Shown here: positions 26,274-35,712 of the stretch, piece by piece
How the letters are laid out: each line of letters begins with the position of its first letter
How positions within the stretch are numbered: position 1 is the first letter of the stretch
NCBI GenBank assembly: GCA_017940005.1
Contig: JAGAZO010000017.1
Location: 1 to 64,000 of the forward strand
From: Treponema sp.
GTDB lineage: Bacteria > Spirochaetota > Spirochaetia > Treponematales > Treponemataceae
Length of the DNA stretch: 64,000 nucleotides
Direction of reading: 5' to 3'
The notes under the pieces: generated by a model
The model's database searches: none
The model's input: the letters and a program-made list of their open reading frames with translations, nothing else
What the model was told of the DNA's origin: nothing
Translations under genes and position numbers: made by a program

Positions 26274-27338
26274 ATGATGCGAAAACTTTTTACGGTAGCA
26301 AGTATGCTGTGCATCGCTACCGCGACATTCGCCTACAATCCGCCTATAAGCGGAGAGACACTCGACAGGCTTGTAAGTCCAACGCAACTCACATACGGCT
26401 CATCAAGTGCAGGAGGCGGTATTTTTACAGCAGCACCAGATGCAATTGTATGGAATCCCGCTCTTGTGGCATTTGAACAGCGCATTACAATTGACGCTGC
26501 CTATACTGCGCTCATTTCAACAAAGTCAGAGCAGCGCTTTTTTGGTTCTGCATTTCAAGGCGGCATCACTATCCCATCAAAATGGTTTATTGCAAGCGCA
26601 GTGCTCAAAGGCACATTCCTGCCCATGTCAGATATGCATGTAGGCAACACGATTACAACAAATGCTGCAATCGCTAAAGAAGTATCAGAGCGTATAAGCG
26701 TTGGTCTCGGACTTAACGGTGGCGTTTTTTTTGGCGCAGGTAGCGACTGGCAACTCGGAGCAAATCTCGGCGTTGTGTACCGACTTCCTGTGCTCGGCTT
26801 TATGAAAGATTTCAGAGTAGGTGCTTCTGTTCTCAATCTAGGCAAAAACTTTACCTCGACAACGCTTGAAGGCATCAACAGAGAAAAGGCAGTGGGCATG
26901 TTCCCGATGATTGGAACAGTACATGCCGGCGTCGCTGCGCTCATGTTCTCAACTGACATTGTCAAAGGCGGTTTGTCGCTCGAAGTGTATACGCCTTGCT
27001 TTCAAAATTTCCTTACCGCTGCAAGCTTTCATTTTTCTGTGAACGATGCGCTGTACATTCGTATTGCAGAAGAGTTCAATTTGCGCGAGGCAATCACGGG
27101 GCACCCCAGCTATATACCAGCAATAAGTATCGGATACAGTTTTTCATTCAAAACAAAAAACAACAACTATTTCAAAGAGAATGACTGGGGACAGAGCGAA
27201 ATGGCAATAAACGCAGCATGGCAGCAACTCTACGGTTCAGTTCACGCAGCATCTGCAAATGTCAAGCTTACACTCGGCATGCAGGACACAGAGCCGCCCA
27301 AAATCGAAATTCTGTTTGACGAGGAGGACGAGCAATGA
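26274..27338 (+). CDS. PorV/FadL-like outer-membrane beta-barrel protein
   Basis: This 354-residue exported protein has a signal peptide (MMRKLFTVASMLCIATATFA). SSSAGGGIFTAAPDAIVWNPAL near the N-terminus is the motif found in PorV/FadL-like and UPF0164 treponemal barrels. The rest is alternating beta strands, ending in KLTLGMQDTEPPKIEILFDEEDEQ. The start has GGAGG 8 nt upstream and a TATACT box at 26230-26235. The acidic end leads into a 4-nt overlap with the giant Ig/OmpA gene, so the two are coexpressed and may form one envelope assembly. Confidence 0.75.
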   Translation: MMRKLFTVASMLCIATATFAYNPPISGETLDRLVSPTQLTYGSSSAGGGIFTAAPDAIVWNPALVAFEQRITIDAAYTALISTKSEQRFFGSAFQGGITIPSKWFIASAVLKGTFLPMSDMHVGNTITTNAAIAKEVSERISVGLGLNGGVFFGAGSDWQLGANLGVVYRLPVLGFMKDFRVGASVLNLGKNFTSTTLEGINREKAVGMFPMIGTVHAGVAALMFSTDIVKGGLSLEVYTPCFQNFLTAASFHFSVNDALYIRIAEEFNLREAITGHPSYIPAISIGYSFSFKTKNNNYFKENDWGQSEMAINAAWQQLYGSVHAASANVKLTLGMQDTEPPKIEILFDEEDEQ

Positions 27339-30300
27339 AAATAATTGACAAAATCATGTTATCAACAGTTTTCATCCTTGCCGCAAGCACCGCGTTTGCT
27401 GCACCAAAGACGCAATACATCTCTCCCAATAATGACGGCGTACAGGACTCGCTAGAAATCCCCATACGCATATCGGACAAACGCTATGTGCAGGCATGGA
27501 GTCTCGTCATCGAAGATGCAAACGGCACTGTTATCCGCACAATCGGCAACAAAGATGCGCTCCCCGAAAAGCTTACGTTCAAAGGATTTTGGAAACAGCT
27601 TTTCAGCGTAAAAAAAGGGATTGAGATTCCGTCATCAGTTTCATGGAATGGTGTCATGGATTCAGGCGAAACAGCTCCAGACGGCTCGTATTACTACTAT
27701 CTGACCGCTACAGACGACAACAACAACACTGGCACCACAGACAAATACATCGTTGTTGTCGATACAACGCCGCCAACAGTGACGCTTCAGGAACCGAGAG
27801 ATAAAATCTTTGGAGAAGGAGCAAAAGCGGAATTCAGTGTGCAGCAGTCTGGCTCCCGTGAAGACGAGTGGAAAGGCGTATTCACGCGCACAGACGGATT
27901 TGCCGTGCGTACATACTCGTGGAAAGATTCAGAGCCGCCCGCATTTAATTGGAACGGCACTGATGATTCAGGCGCGCCTGTTCCTGACGGCGTGTATACG
28001 TATTCAGTCATGGCAACTGACCGTGCGGGAAACACGTCTGCGCCTGCATCTATTGCAAACATCATATTCTCTGCGGAAAAACCTGCGACGAACATCACTA
28101 TTGCAGGTTCAAAATATTTTTCGCCAAAAACAGACAGCAAGCAGTCTTCTATCACATTCAACGTCACAATTCCTGTGCCGTCGATGAACTCTGGCAACAG
28201 GTTGATAGAATGGGCTGTAACAATACTCGACGAAAGCGGCAAAACATATCGCACATTCGATTCATCCTCGCCAAATGCGCCGCCTGAAACGATTATATTC
28301 GACGGTACAGACAGTTCAGGCACTGTGCTCGCAGACGGACGCTACCAGGCACGCGTCACAGCAAAATATCTCAACGGATACGAGCCTGCGCCTATTTTTT
28401 CGCCCGTGTTCATCCTCGACACGCAAAAACCACAAGCAGAATTGCGCGTTTCCGATAAAGTGTTCGGAGCAGGAGCAAAAAGTACTATCACTATCAGCGA
28501 GATCATCAAGCCAAAAACGCTTGCACCTGTCCCTGAATGGACAGGGCGCATCTATGCAGAAGGCACAGGCTCGCGTGCAGTGCGCGAATTTTTGCTCGGT
28601 GAATTTCCACCAGAAAATATATCATGGAATGGGCTCGACAACGCAGGCGCACCTGCTCCGGACGGGCAATACGTGTTTGTGCTCACCGCTACAGATGTAG
28701 CTGGCAACACGGGAACAATTCGTTCAGATTCTTTCAGCCTCGATACGACAGAAGCAACTATCATGCTCGCAACACAAGACACGGCGTTCTCACCAAACGG
28801 TGACCACGTAAAAGATGTCATCACGTTCACACCTGTAACACATGCAGGAAGCGGCGGCATTGTAAAATACGCATTTAAGATTGCGCCTGTCGGTTCGAGC
28901 ATTGCGGTAAAGACAGTGAGCGAAAACAAAAGCGTTCCGATCACGCTTTCATGGGACGGCAAAGATGATTCCGGTGCTATCTGCGCAGACGGCCAATACA
29001 TCGCGTCGCTCGAAATCACCTCTGCAAATGATTCCACAGCTTCTGTCACAACACAGCCATTTGCACTTGACACGCAAGCACCGTCGCTTATAGCAGAAAT
29101 TCCGTGGACAGCGTTCTCGCCCACAGGAGAATCATCGCAAAGCGTTATCCCCGTCACGGTGCGCAACTGCACGACAGAAAAATTGTGGACGGCAGAAGTC
29201 AAAAACGCGCGCAGCACAGTGGTGCGCCGCTTTACATGGAACGGCAAAGTTGCGACAGACGGAAAAGACGGATTTGAATGGAACGGCTCTGACGAATCAG
29301 GCAACATTGTCGCAGACGGCATATACTCTATCACAATCGCTTCAACAGACGAAGCAGGCAATTCGTTCAGTACCACGCTCAACGGCATAACGCTCGACAC
29401 ACGCGATGCAAAAGTATACATCACGACAGATGCAGATGGCATTTCTCCAAACGGAGACGGCGTGCTCGATACGCAAAAATTCACTATTCGCGCAACCGTC
29501 ACCGATGGCATTGCTTCGTGGAACTTCGACATTTGCAACGAAAACGGAACACCTGTGCGCTCGTGGTCAGACAAAGACAGCAAAAACGTGCCCGCAAACA
29601 TCACGTGGGACGGCTTTGATACATCCAGAAAAGCGGGCGAAGGCACGTTTACAGGAAGGTTGCGCATTGCATACAATAATGGCAGAACTATTTCAGTCTC
29701 ATCTTCGCCATTTGTGTGCTCTGCAACACCACCGCAGCTCTCTGTTCAAACAACACCAGAATATTTCAGTCCAGATAACGATGGCACTGATGACGACTTG
29801 TTTATCAGATTGAGTGGCACAACGAAAGGCAGAATCACCGCATGGTCATTTACCATCAGCGACCCGAATGGACGCGCATTCTGGACAACGGGCGGAACGT
29901 CATCAATCACTGAACGTATCGTCTGGGACGGATTAAGCAACACGCAAAAAGATGCATCAGGCATGGCAGAGCGTGTGCAGTCTGCTGTAGACTATCCGTG
30001 GGCATTCACCGTTAAAGATAATTTAGGTATGTCGTCCACAATTAAAGGAATCATTCCGGTAGACGTACTCGTTATTCGAGACGGAAATGTACTCAAGATG
30101 GCAGTACCTTCCATTATATTCCGTTCAGATAACGCAGACTTTAATGTAGAGTCGTCGCCAGGCAAACGTGACGGCGTCACTGCAGAACAAGCGGCGAACA
30201 ATGAGCGCATATTGAAGCGTATCGCAGAAATCCTTAACAAATTCAAGGATTATCGCGTCACTATCGTAGGACACGCAAACCGCACTTCTGCAAATGAAGC

Positions 30301-30517
30301 CGAAGAAACACAGGACAATCCGCAGCTATGGGGCCCGGCGCTTATTCCGCTGTCGCTCAAACGAGCAGAATTTGTTAAGAATTATCTTGTCAACAGAGGC
30401 GTAAACGCAACACGTCTTTCCATTGAAGGAAAGGGCGGCACACAACTCGTTGCCGATTGGCAAGATAAAAACAACAACTGGAAAAACAGACGCGTAGAAT
30501 TTATCTTGCAAAAATAG
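27335..30517 (+). CDS. Exported protein with FlgD-type Ig repeats and C-terminal OmpA domain
   Basis: This 1060-residue envelope protein begins with a signal peptide (about 1-22, ending STAFA). YISPNNDGVQDSLEIPI follows, a T-shaped 'SPNGDG' motif that recurs (FSPNGDHVKD, ISPNGDGVLD, FSPDNDGTDD). At least six FlgD-like Ig units are marked by WNGxDDSGxxxPDGxYxYxxxATDxAGN. The last 130 residues form an OmpA peptidoglycan-binding domain (TIVGHANRTS, LSLKRAEFVKNYLVNRGV, NRRVEFIL). It likely spans the periplasm and anchors an outer-membrane barrel to the cell wall. It is cotranscribed with the PorV-like gene. Confidence 0.82.
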   Translation: MKIIDKIMLSTVFILAASTAFAAPKTQYISPNNDGVQDSLEIPIRISDKRYVQAWSLVIEDANGTVIRTIGNKDALPEKLTFKGFWKQLFSVKKGIEIPSSVSWNGVMDSGETAPDGSYYYYLTATDDNNNTGTTDKYIVVVDTTPPTVTLQEPRDKIFGEGAKAEFSVQQSGSREDEWKGVFTRTDGFAVRTYSWKDSEPPAFNWNGTDDSGAPVPDGVYTYSVMATDRAGNTSAPASIANIIFSAEKPATNITIAGSKYFSPKTDSKQSSITFNVTIPVPSMNSGNRLIEWAVTILDESGKTYRTFDSSSPNAPPETIIFDGTDSSGTVLADGRYQARVTAKYLNGYEPAPIFSPVFILDTQKPQAELRVSDKVFGAGAKSTITISEIIKPKTLAPVPEWTGRIYAEGTGSRAVREFLLGEFPPENISWNGLDNAGAPAPDGQYVFVLTATDVAGNTGTIRSDSFSLDTTEATIMLATQDTAFSPNGDHVKDVITFTPVTHAGSGGIVKYAFKIAPVGSSIAVKTVSENKSVPITLSWDGKDDSGAICADGQYIASLEITSANDSTASVTTQPFALDTQAPSLIAEIPWTAFSPTGESSQSVIPVTVRNCTTEKLWTAEVKNARSTVVRRFTWNGKVATDGKDGFEWNGSDESGNIVADGIYSITIASTDEAGNSFSTTLNGITLDTRDAKVYITTDADGISPNGDGVLDTQKFTIRATVTDGIASWNFDICNENGTPVRSWSDKDSKNVPANITWDGFDTSRKAGEGTFTGRLRIAYNNGRTISVSSSPFVCSATPPQLSVQTTPEYFSPDNDGTDDDLFIRLSGTTKGRITAWSFTISDPNGRAFWTTGGTSSITERIVWDGLSNTQKDASGMAERVQSAVDYPWAFTVKDNLGMSSTIKGIIPVDVLVIRDGNVLKMAVPSIIFRSDNADFNVESSPGKRDGVTAEQAANNERILKRIAEILNKFKDYRVTIVGHANRTSANEAEETQDNPQLWGPALIPLSLKRAEFVKNYLVNRGVNATRLSIEGKGGTQLVADWQDKNNNWKNRRVEFILQK

Positions 30518-30525
30518 TAGAGATG

Positions 30526-30558
30526 CACTGTGAACGCATTTCAAATGCGTTCACAGTG
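30526..30558. terminator. Perfect 16-bp inverted repeat after the Ig/OmpA gene
   Basis: CACTGTGAACGCATTT and its exact complement are separated by a single C. The hairpin begins 9 nt after the stop codon of the Ig/OmpA gene and has no T-run. It could be a factor-dependent stop, a 3'-end stabiliser or a protein site. The rest of 30518-30650 holds nothing that I can support. Confidence 0.55.
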
Positions 30559-30650
30559 TCAACGCGCCTGACACTGAATATACACCACTTAATGCATGCA
30601 TCCTCAATTACATTTTCCATGATGCAATGCGCGCTCTGTTGCTCACGCTC

Positions 30651-30679
30651 TTGACTTTTTTTTTCTTTGCCGCTACAAT
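30651..30679 (+). promoter_or_regulatory. Promoter of tRNA-Asn
   Basis: TTGACT at 30651-30656 and TACAAT at 30674-30679 have a 17-bp spacer. The tRNA begins 25 nt after the -10 box. Confidence 0.7.
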
Positions 30680-30703
30680 AACTCTTGCGTCTATAAAGCG
30701 CAT

Positions 30704-30776
30704 GCTCCCTTAGCTCAGTTGGTAGAGCAACGGACTGTTAATCCGTCTGTCGCAAGTTCAATCCTTGCAGGGGGCG
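30704..30776 (+). tRNA. tRNA-Asn (anticodon GTT)
   Basis: The acceptor stem GCTCCCT pairs with AGGGGGC using one T-G pair. The D arm is GCTCAGTTGGTAGAGC, the anticodon stem ACGGA/TCCGT with loop CTGTTAA, and the T stem GCAAG/CTTGC with loop TTCAATC. The 3' CCA is not encoded. It has its own promoter and a strong terminator. Confidence 0.95.
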
Positions 30777-30778
30777 TT

Positions 30779-30804
30779 AGCTGGATTTTAATCCAGCTTT
30801 TTTT
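30779..30804 (+). terminator. Intrinsic terminator of tRNA-Asn
   Basis: AGCTGGATT pairs with AATCCAGCT across a TT turn and is followed directly by a run of T through 30804. This is a textbook rho-independent stop 3 nt after the tRNA. Confidence 0.85.
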
Positions 30805-30875
30805 ATGCATATACAATACAGCATTTTATTGAATGCGGGCAGCGCACTCATGCAGCATGAATTAACGCCACGTTC

Positions 30876-30889
30876 TTGTGTGCACACAA
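30876..30889. repeat. 14-bp perfect palindrome
   Basis: TTGTGTGCACACAA lies 12 nt past the stop of the peptide-binding protein gene. It may be a protein-binding site or chance; no partner copy is seen. Confidence 0.3.
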
Positions 30890-30900
30890 ATCGTCATGCA

Positions 30901-32601
30901 TCACTGCAAACGCATCACAACATTCGGAATAGCTGGAGCCTTTCGCTTTTTGTACATATACTTGAACGGATGTATGTCAAACGCATTTGCCGACCAACCG
31001 CCAACCGCTTCCAAGTCAATTATATTAAGGCTCACCGGATGCGAAATAGGGAGTACTATACCGTCATCGAGAAGGATTTGTTCAGCTTGCGCAAGCAGTT
31101 TTGTGCGCTCACTTTCGGTATAGCGCGCAGCTTCTGCGAGCAGTTTGTCATATTCATTATGCTTCCATTCACTTACATTGAGCGTAGAATCAGAGCGAAA
31201 CAGTTCGAGAAATGCAAGCGGATCGGCAAAGTCGCCTATCCATGTATACGAAAATAAATCGGCATTCCACGACGGAATGCTTTCAAGATAACGCTCGCTC
31301 GGTGTGCTTTGAATTTGGACGTCAACTCCGAGCGGTGCCCACGCGTCTATCAAAAGTTCTGCCTCTTGTTTCATGTAATTTGAGTCAAGAATAGCAAAGA
31401 CAAGCGTAAGCATTTCATCTTCAGGTATGCCCGCTTTTTTGCGCGCCGCTTTCATAAGCGCCAATGCTTCATTTTTATCAGTATACGCAAAACCTTCAAC
31501 GTGCGGATATCCGTTTATGGGATACACAAGTGTTGCAGCTTTTACAAACGCCTGCTCACGAAGCTTTTCCCACGGCACCGCTTCAAGAAGCGCAAGGCGA
31601 AAATCGGGATTATTCCATATGCTGTCCTTTCGACACTTAAAAAATAAATACTCGGTTGCAAACTCCGCATTTATCTGCGTAACATCTCGTCCGAGCAACT
31701 TGTGTATATCAGCTCCACCTGTAATCCAATCGGCACGCCCCGTATTAAAAGCATACGCGTTTGCGTCTACATCATCAGACTGGGCAATAGTTATCTGTTC
31801 AAGGTATGTATTTTCTGCATCCCAATAATTATTATTCTTTGCCAATACAAGTTCGCCTTCCTTTCTGCTTTTGATGCAAAATGCGCCACTAAACGCACTT
31901 AAATCTTTTTTGCAGACAGCAAACGCGCTATGGCACAATATGCGCGGGAAATAGCCCGCCGACGAAACGAGATGTACCACAAGCGTCACATCGTCAACTG
32001 CTGTTATGCGCACATCGTTGCGTTTTCCTGTGCCTGTACGATACGCGGCAGCCCCATCAATTATATCGAGCATTGATGCATATGGTGCTAACGGTTCTGC
32101 AAGTAAATCAAGCCATGCATCGCGGACAACGGCAGCAGTAATCGGCGAATTATCGCTGAATTTCGCACCTTCACGAATCGTAAACGTCCAACGCTTTTTA
32201 TCACGTGAAATTCTAAATTGCGATGCAAGCGCATTTACCGGTTCAAGTGTTACAGGGTGATAAGAAAAAAGCCCGTCGTAAAGCGATGTAAGAATTTGCG
32301 CTTCGGAGCTATACGATGCAGTATGCGGATTCAGATTATATGTATGAGGTGAATCTATGATAAAAAAATTGCGCTGTAATTCAGGCTCGATTTTATCTTT
32401 TGCTACACCGCCATTCAACAAATTCTGCTCAAGCAGTTCTTCATCAGACAAATTTTGCTCTGGAGCATCATCCTGTTCGCCATATGGAGCTTCACGTTCA
32501 GGCAGCGGCACAGTGTCGGCCTGCGGCTGCGCAATTAAGGAAATTTGCAGCATTACAAACAGCGCAACAAAAATCATCTTGTAAAAATTATTTCTCACCA
32601 T
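30901..32601 (-). CDS. Peptide/oligopeptide ABC transporter substrate-binding protein (SBP family 5)
   Basis: This 566-residue exported protein has a signal peptide (MVRNNFYKMIFVALFVMLQISLIAQ) and then an acidic linker rich in Glu and Gln. The family 5 solute-binding fold begins at about residue 80: NLNPHTASYSSEAQILTSLYDGLFSYHP, FTIREGAKFSDNSPITAAVVRDAWL, and LFSYTWIGDFADPLAFLELFRSDS near the end. It resembles OppA/DppA. No permease or ATPase genes are adjacent, so it must dock with a transporter encoded elsewhere. Its start overlaps the preceding gene by 14 nt, which is unusually long, and GGGA lies upstream of the ATG. Confidence 0.85.
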   Translation of the reverse strand: MVRNNFYKMIFVALFVMLQISLIAQPQADTVPLPEREAPYGEQDDAPEQNLSDEELLEQNLLNGGVAKDKIEPELQRNFFIIDSPHTYNLNPHTASYSSEAQILTSLYDGLFSYHPVTLEPVNALASQFRISRDKKRWTFTIREGAKFSDNSPITAAVVRDAWLDLLAEPLAPYASMLDIIDGAAAYRTGTGKRNDVRITAVDDVTLVVHLVSSAGYFPRILCHSAFAVCKKDLSAFSGAFCIKSRKEGELVLAKNNNYWDAENTYLEQITIAQSDDVDANAYAFNTGRADWITGGADIHKLLGRDVTQINAEFATEYLFFKCRKDSIWNNPDFRLALLEAVPWEKLREQAFVKAATLVYPINGYPHVEGFAYTDKNEALALMKAARKKAGIPEDEMLTLVFAILDSNYMKQEAELLIDAWAPLGVDVQIQSTPSERYLESIPSWNADLFSYTWIGDFADPLAFLELFRSDSTLNVSEWKHNEYDKLLAEAARYTESERTKLLAQAEQILLDDGIVLPISHPVSLNIIDLEAVGGWSANAFDIHPFKYMYKKRKAPAIPNVVMRLQ

Positions 32602-34006
32602 TGTTCATTCCCAATTTCTTCATTTGAGCTTCTTCTTCTACAATAGAAACATATTCAGCACGATGCTGATTTGATTTTATCACGATATTCTTCATAGTAA
32701 CAAGCTCCATCTTCATGCCTTTAATCTTTGCCTGTTCGGATTGCCCAACATGAGTTTCAAAATATTCATCAAGCGCATTGAGGTAGATTATAATCTCCTG
32801 ATTGTCATTCATCTGCTTGTTGACAAAACTGAGTATGGCATCTTCCGATGCAACTGCTATCTTTTGAAATTCTGGCATTTGCGTGCCGCTGATAGACTGA
32901 AGAAATTGCTGCTTGCGTTGAAGCATCGAAAAAAATGCATTGTATTCGATTTTCTTAGAAGTACGGTCGCCTGTTTTTTGATTTATCAATACCAGCTCGT
33001 ATTCTTCAGACGGCGCTTTTAAATTGAATGCTTTACGAATAACATGTTTTATTTTTTCAAAGAACGAATCATTGCCTTTTACAAGCACATCGTGATTTGT
33101 GCTTACCTTCGCAATGACTTGCTCGTACTGAGGCGCAAGCGCAGAAAGGACAAGTACAGTCTCAAGCAGCAACTGCTTTGTATCAACTTTTTTCTTCTCG
33201 GACTGCATGTTTGTTTCTTTTGTCCGCAATTTTTGCAGAGCAAGCTGCTGCAACTTTTCTCTTTCAGGAGCAGTATCTTCTTTTACAATCTCCTGAATGA
33301 GATCTCCATAGAACGGCATCTTGCCTACTGCTTGCGGAAATATACGCCTAATTTCTGCAAGCTCGGTTGCAGCTGATGAAAGCGCATCTTTATTGAAAGA
33401 AGCATTAGCAATCACTTTTTCGCGTATTTTCATTTTATATGCTTCGCGCTGAAAATCAGAAAGCTCTCTTAATAATGCATGTATTGCAGTGCTCGCTTTA
33501 TCACTTTTATCGATTGAATCGCTTATCAAGCTGAGCAGCATTGGAGCAGCATTAGAGCGCGCCTCATTTAAAAGTGCTGCGAGACTCCGCGTGTTTATCT
33601 TTGTGCTGTTCAAAGATAAACTGTGCCAGTCAATGCAACTGTTGAATTCAAGAAGTTTTTTAATCCGCGCCAAATCAATATGATCGATTGAAAATTTGTA
33701 ATAGGTGCATATAAAATCAAGCATTGTTTCATAATCGGAAAGGCGCGAGCCCATAACAATTGCCCGCTCATTTTCCATATATGCAGATTCTTCGGGCAGC
33801 GTAATTTCAGAAATCTTTTTTTCAAGCTTATACGGGTCTGCTTTTATGAGCGAACGCTGAATAAGCATGTTGTACATATTTTTTACGCACGTGTGAAGAA
33901 GCTGGTAATTGGAAAGCAGCTCTGGAAACGTTTTCGCGTCCAAGTGCTCTGCTTTTGCAGCAAGCGCTGCTTCAAGTTCGTCGATAAAATTATGTGAATC
34001 GCTCAT
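32588..34006 (-). CDS. Conserved-looking cytoplasmic helical protein of unknown function
   Basis: This 472-residue protein has no signal peptide or membrane segment. It is almost wholly helical with heptad-like stretches (ALQKLRTKETNMQSEKKKVDTKQLL near the middle). I do not recognise a family, and it is not obviously similar to the large protein at 19064-20605, though both are long, helical and leaderless. It is followed by the peptide-binding protein gene in an overlapping operon. The ATG at 34006 is favoured because a GATAAT box ends 6 nt before it; the frame extends 15 codons further. Confidence 0.65.
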   Translation of the reverse strand: MSDSHNFIDELEAALAAKAEHLDAKTFPELLSNYQLLHTCVKNMYNMLIQRSLIKADPYKLEKKISEITLPEESAYMENERAIVMGSRLSDYETMLDFICTYYKFSIDHIDLARIKKLLEFNSCIDWHSLSLNSTKINTRSLAALLNEARSNAAPMLLSLISDSIDKSDKASTAIHALLRELSDFQREAYKMKIREKVIANASFNKDALSSAATELAEIRRIFPQAVGKMPFYGDLIQEIVKEDTAPEREKLQQLALQKLRTKETNMQSEKKKVDTKQLLLETVLVLSALAPQYEQVIAKVSTNHDVLVKGNDSFFEKIKHVIRKAFNLKAPSEEYELVLINQKTGDRTSKKIEYNAFFSMLQRKQQFLQSISGTQMPEFQKIAVASEDAILSFVNKQMNDNQEIIIYLNALDEYFETHVGQSEQAKIKGMKMELVTMKNIVIKSNQHRAEYVSIVEEEAQMKKLGMNNGEK

Positions 34007-34012
34007 ACTTTC

Positions 34013-34041
34013 ATTATCGTACCTTTTTAATGAAAAATCTA
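34013..34041 (-). promoter_or_regulatory. Promoter of the 34006 gene, leaderless layout
   Basis: On the minus strand TAGATT and GATAAT are spaced by 17 bp and the ATG follows after 6 nt. It is back-to-back with the promoter at 34056-34084 in an 85-bp divergent region. Confidence 0.5.
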
Positions 34042-34055
34042 CTGCTCTCATCTAT

Positions 34056-34084
34056 TTGCTATACAGCTCTTTTTATTGTATACT
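34056..34084 (+). promoter_or_regulatory. Promoter of the polyprenyl synthetase operon, leaderless layout
   Basis: TTGCTA at 34056-34061 and TATACT at 34079-34084 have a 17-bp spacer. The ATG at 34092 follows the -10 box by 7 nt with no Shine-Dalgarno. Confidence 0.7.
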
Positions 34085-34091
34085 TACCAAC

Positions 34092-35183
34092 ATGACTGAT
34101 GTTTTTTCTACACGTCTTGCACAAATTGAAAAATCGCTTGCAATCGCGCTCCCCGCCACTGCTACAGCACAATGGACGCGCAATTCATTCGATGCGCTTC
34201 CATCAGCTGTTACCAGCACGCACCTTGCGCACCTCATAGAGCCATGCAAACAGCTCGTTGATTCTGGCGGCAAGCGATGGCGTCCGCTTTTACTCGTGCT
34301 CTGTGCAGAAAATGCACGCGCATTTTACAAAGAAAACATGCTTTTGAGCGCAGATGAAACATATTCGCTCACTCCGCTCATCGAATTTGTGCATACGGCG
34401 AGCCTTATCCACGACGACATAGAAGATTCTTCAGACACACGGCGCGGAAAACCTGCCGCATATATCACGTACGGGCTTGATATTGCGCTCAACGCTGCGT
34501 CGTGGTTATATTTTGAAGCAAGTGTTTGCATAGACGCGCTTTCTATTGATAATAGCGCAAAAGCAGCTTTCTATGCGTTGTACACGCATGAGCTTCGCGC
34601 GCTTCACCTCGGTCAAGCGATGGACATTATGTGGCATCGCAACAAGCAACTCTTTCCCGCACGTGATGAATATACCGCGATGGTCCGCCACAAAACAGGT
34701 ACGCTTGCATCTCTGGCAGCGCAACTCGGTACAGCAGCAGGAGGAGCTTCTATTGACGAGGTGAAGCGCGCGGGACAAATTGCAGCCGCGTTGGGCGAAG
34801 GTTTTCAAATCCTCGACGATGTGCAAAATCTCACAACGGGCAATCCTGGCAAAAAACGCGGCGATGATATTGTCGAAGGGAAAAAGAGCTTGCCCGTTCT
34901 GCTGCACATACAAAATAATCCCAACGACAAGCCGCTCATTGCAGAATTGTTTGCACAAGCCGCAAACGGGGGCATAGATGCTCCTGCCGTTGAAAAATGC
35001 ATAACGCTGCTTACTGAAAGCGGAGCTGTCGAACAAGCGTCCACACAGGGAAAACAGCTCATCACAAAAAACAGTTCAGCGCTCGCGTCGCTTTTTGGAA
35101 ATCAAGCCAACAGCGAAGCATCGCACTTAATTATTGATTTGTTTGCATCTATGATGAAAAAACAGGAGATAGCACATGCTTAA
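34092..35183 (+). CDS. Polyprenyl diphosphate synthase family protein
   Basis: This 363-residue all-helical prenyltransferase condenses IPP with allylic diphosphates. The first Asp-rich motif is HDDIEDSSDTRRGKPA and the second is LDDVQNLTTGNPGKKRGDD, where the fifth position is Asn rather than Asp, as in some geranylgeranyl synthases. GGKRWRPLL near residue 57 binds diphosphate. The chain length cannot be told. The ATG at 34092 is set by the promoter; a 61-codon longer frame begins inside the divergent gene. It is first in an operon with a TPR protein and RseC and overlaps the TPR gene by 8 nt. Confidence 0.85.
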   Translation: MTDVFSTRLAQIEKSLAIALPATATAQWTRNSFDALPSAVTSTHLAHLIEPCKQLVDSGGKRWRPLLLVLCAENARAFYKENMLLSADETYSLTPLIEFVHTASLIHDDIEDSSDTRRGKPAAYITYGLDIALNAASWLYFEASVCIDALSIDNSAKAAFYALYTHELRALHLGQAMDIMWHRNKQLFPARDEYTAMVRHKTGTLASLAAQLGTAAGGASIDEVKRAGQIAAALGEGFQILDDVQNLTTGNPGKKRGDDIVEGKKSLPVLLHIQNNPNDKPLIAELFAQAANGGIDAPAVEKCITLLTESGAVEQASTQGKQLITKNSSALASLFGNQANSEASHLIIDLFASMMKKQEIAHA

Positions 35184-35712
35184 AGAAACCGCAGAAAAAC
35201 TCAACAACCAAGCAATCATGTTTGCCTCGCGCGGAGACTATACGGAAGCGATTGCCTGTTTTATGCGTGCTATAACAATTGAAAACAGCAACTCGCTCTT
35301 ATGGTTTAATCTCGGCATTACCTGTAGAGATGCGGGGAATCTTGTGGGAGCACGAGAAGCGCTCACAAAAGCATATACTATCAACGACACTGACGAAGAA
35401 ATTATTGAAGCGCTTGCACTCGTCTGTTTCAGTCTTGGTGATTTTATGAGCGCTCTCTACTACTGCGAAGACGGACTCGATTACAATCCGCACAATCCGC
35501 ATTTATGGAACACGCTCGGCGTCATTCACTTCAACCGTAGGCTGTACAACGAAGCATGTAGCGCATTTGAACAGGCAATATCGCTCAATCCGTATTACTA
35601 TGACGCGCTCTTCAATTTACGCGACACATACAGTGAGCTTGGCAATAAACAAGGAGAAAGCGAATGCATCAAGCGCATGAAAGAAATTGAAAAACATGGA
35701 GAACCAAAATGA
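35176..35712 (+). CDS. Tetratricopeptide-repeat protein
   Basis: This 178-residue protein consists of about four to five TPR units with the typical 34-residue spacing (AIMFASRGDYTEAIACFMRAI, WFNLGITCRDAGNLVGAREAL, LWNTLGVIHFNRRLYNEACSAFEQAISLNP). It has no signal peptide, so it is a cytoplasmic adaptor. Partners are unknown; it is sandwiched between the isoprenyl synthase and RseC genes, overlapping both. Confidence 0.85.
   Translation: MLKETAEKLNNQAIMFASRGDYTEAIACFMRAITIENSNSLLWFNLGITCRDAGNLVGAREALTKAYTINDTDEEIIEALALVCFSLGDFMSALYYCEDGLDYNPHNPHLWNTLGVIHFNRRLYNEACSAFEQAISLNPYYYDALFNLRDTYSELGNKQGESECIKRMKEIEKHGEPK

Noticed and set aside
28552-29676. Long open frame (374 codons) on the minus strand inside the Ig/OmpA gene
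   Set aside because: It mirrors the repeated codon pattern of the real gene, has no recognisable domain or ribosome-binding site, and is fully antisense.
27335-30517. Regular repeats considered as a CRISPR array or tandem DNA repeat
   Set aside because: The periodicity is at protein level (Ig units about 100 residues) with divergent DNA; there are no short identical repeats and spacers.
30805-31257. 150-codon plus-strand frame after tRNA-Asn
   Set aside because: Antisense to the end of the peptide-binding protein gene and directly after a terminator.
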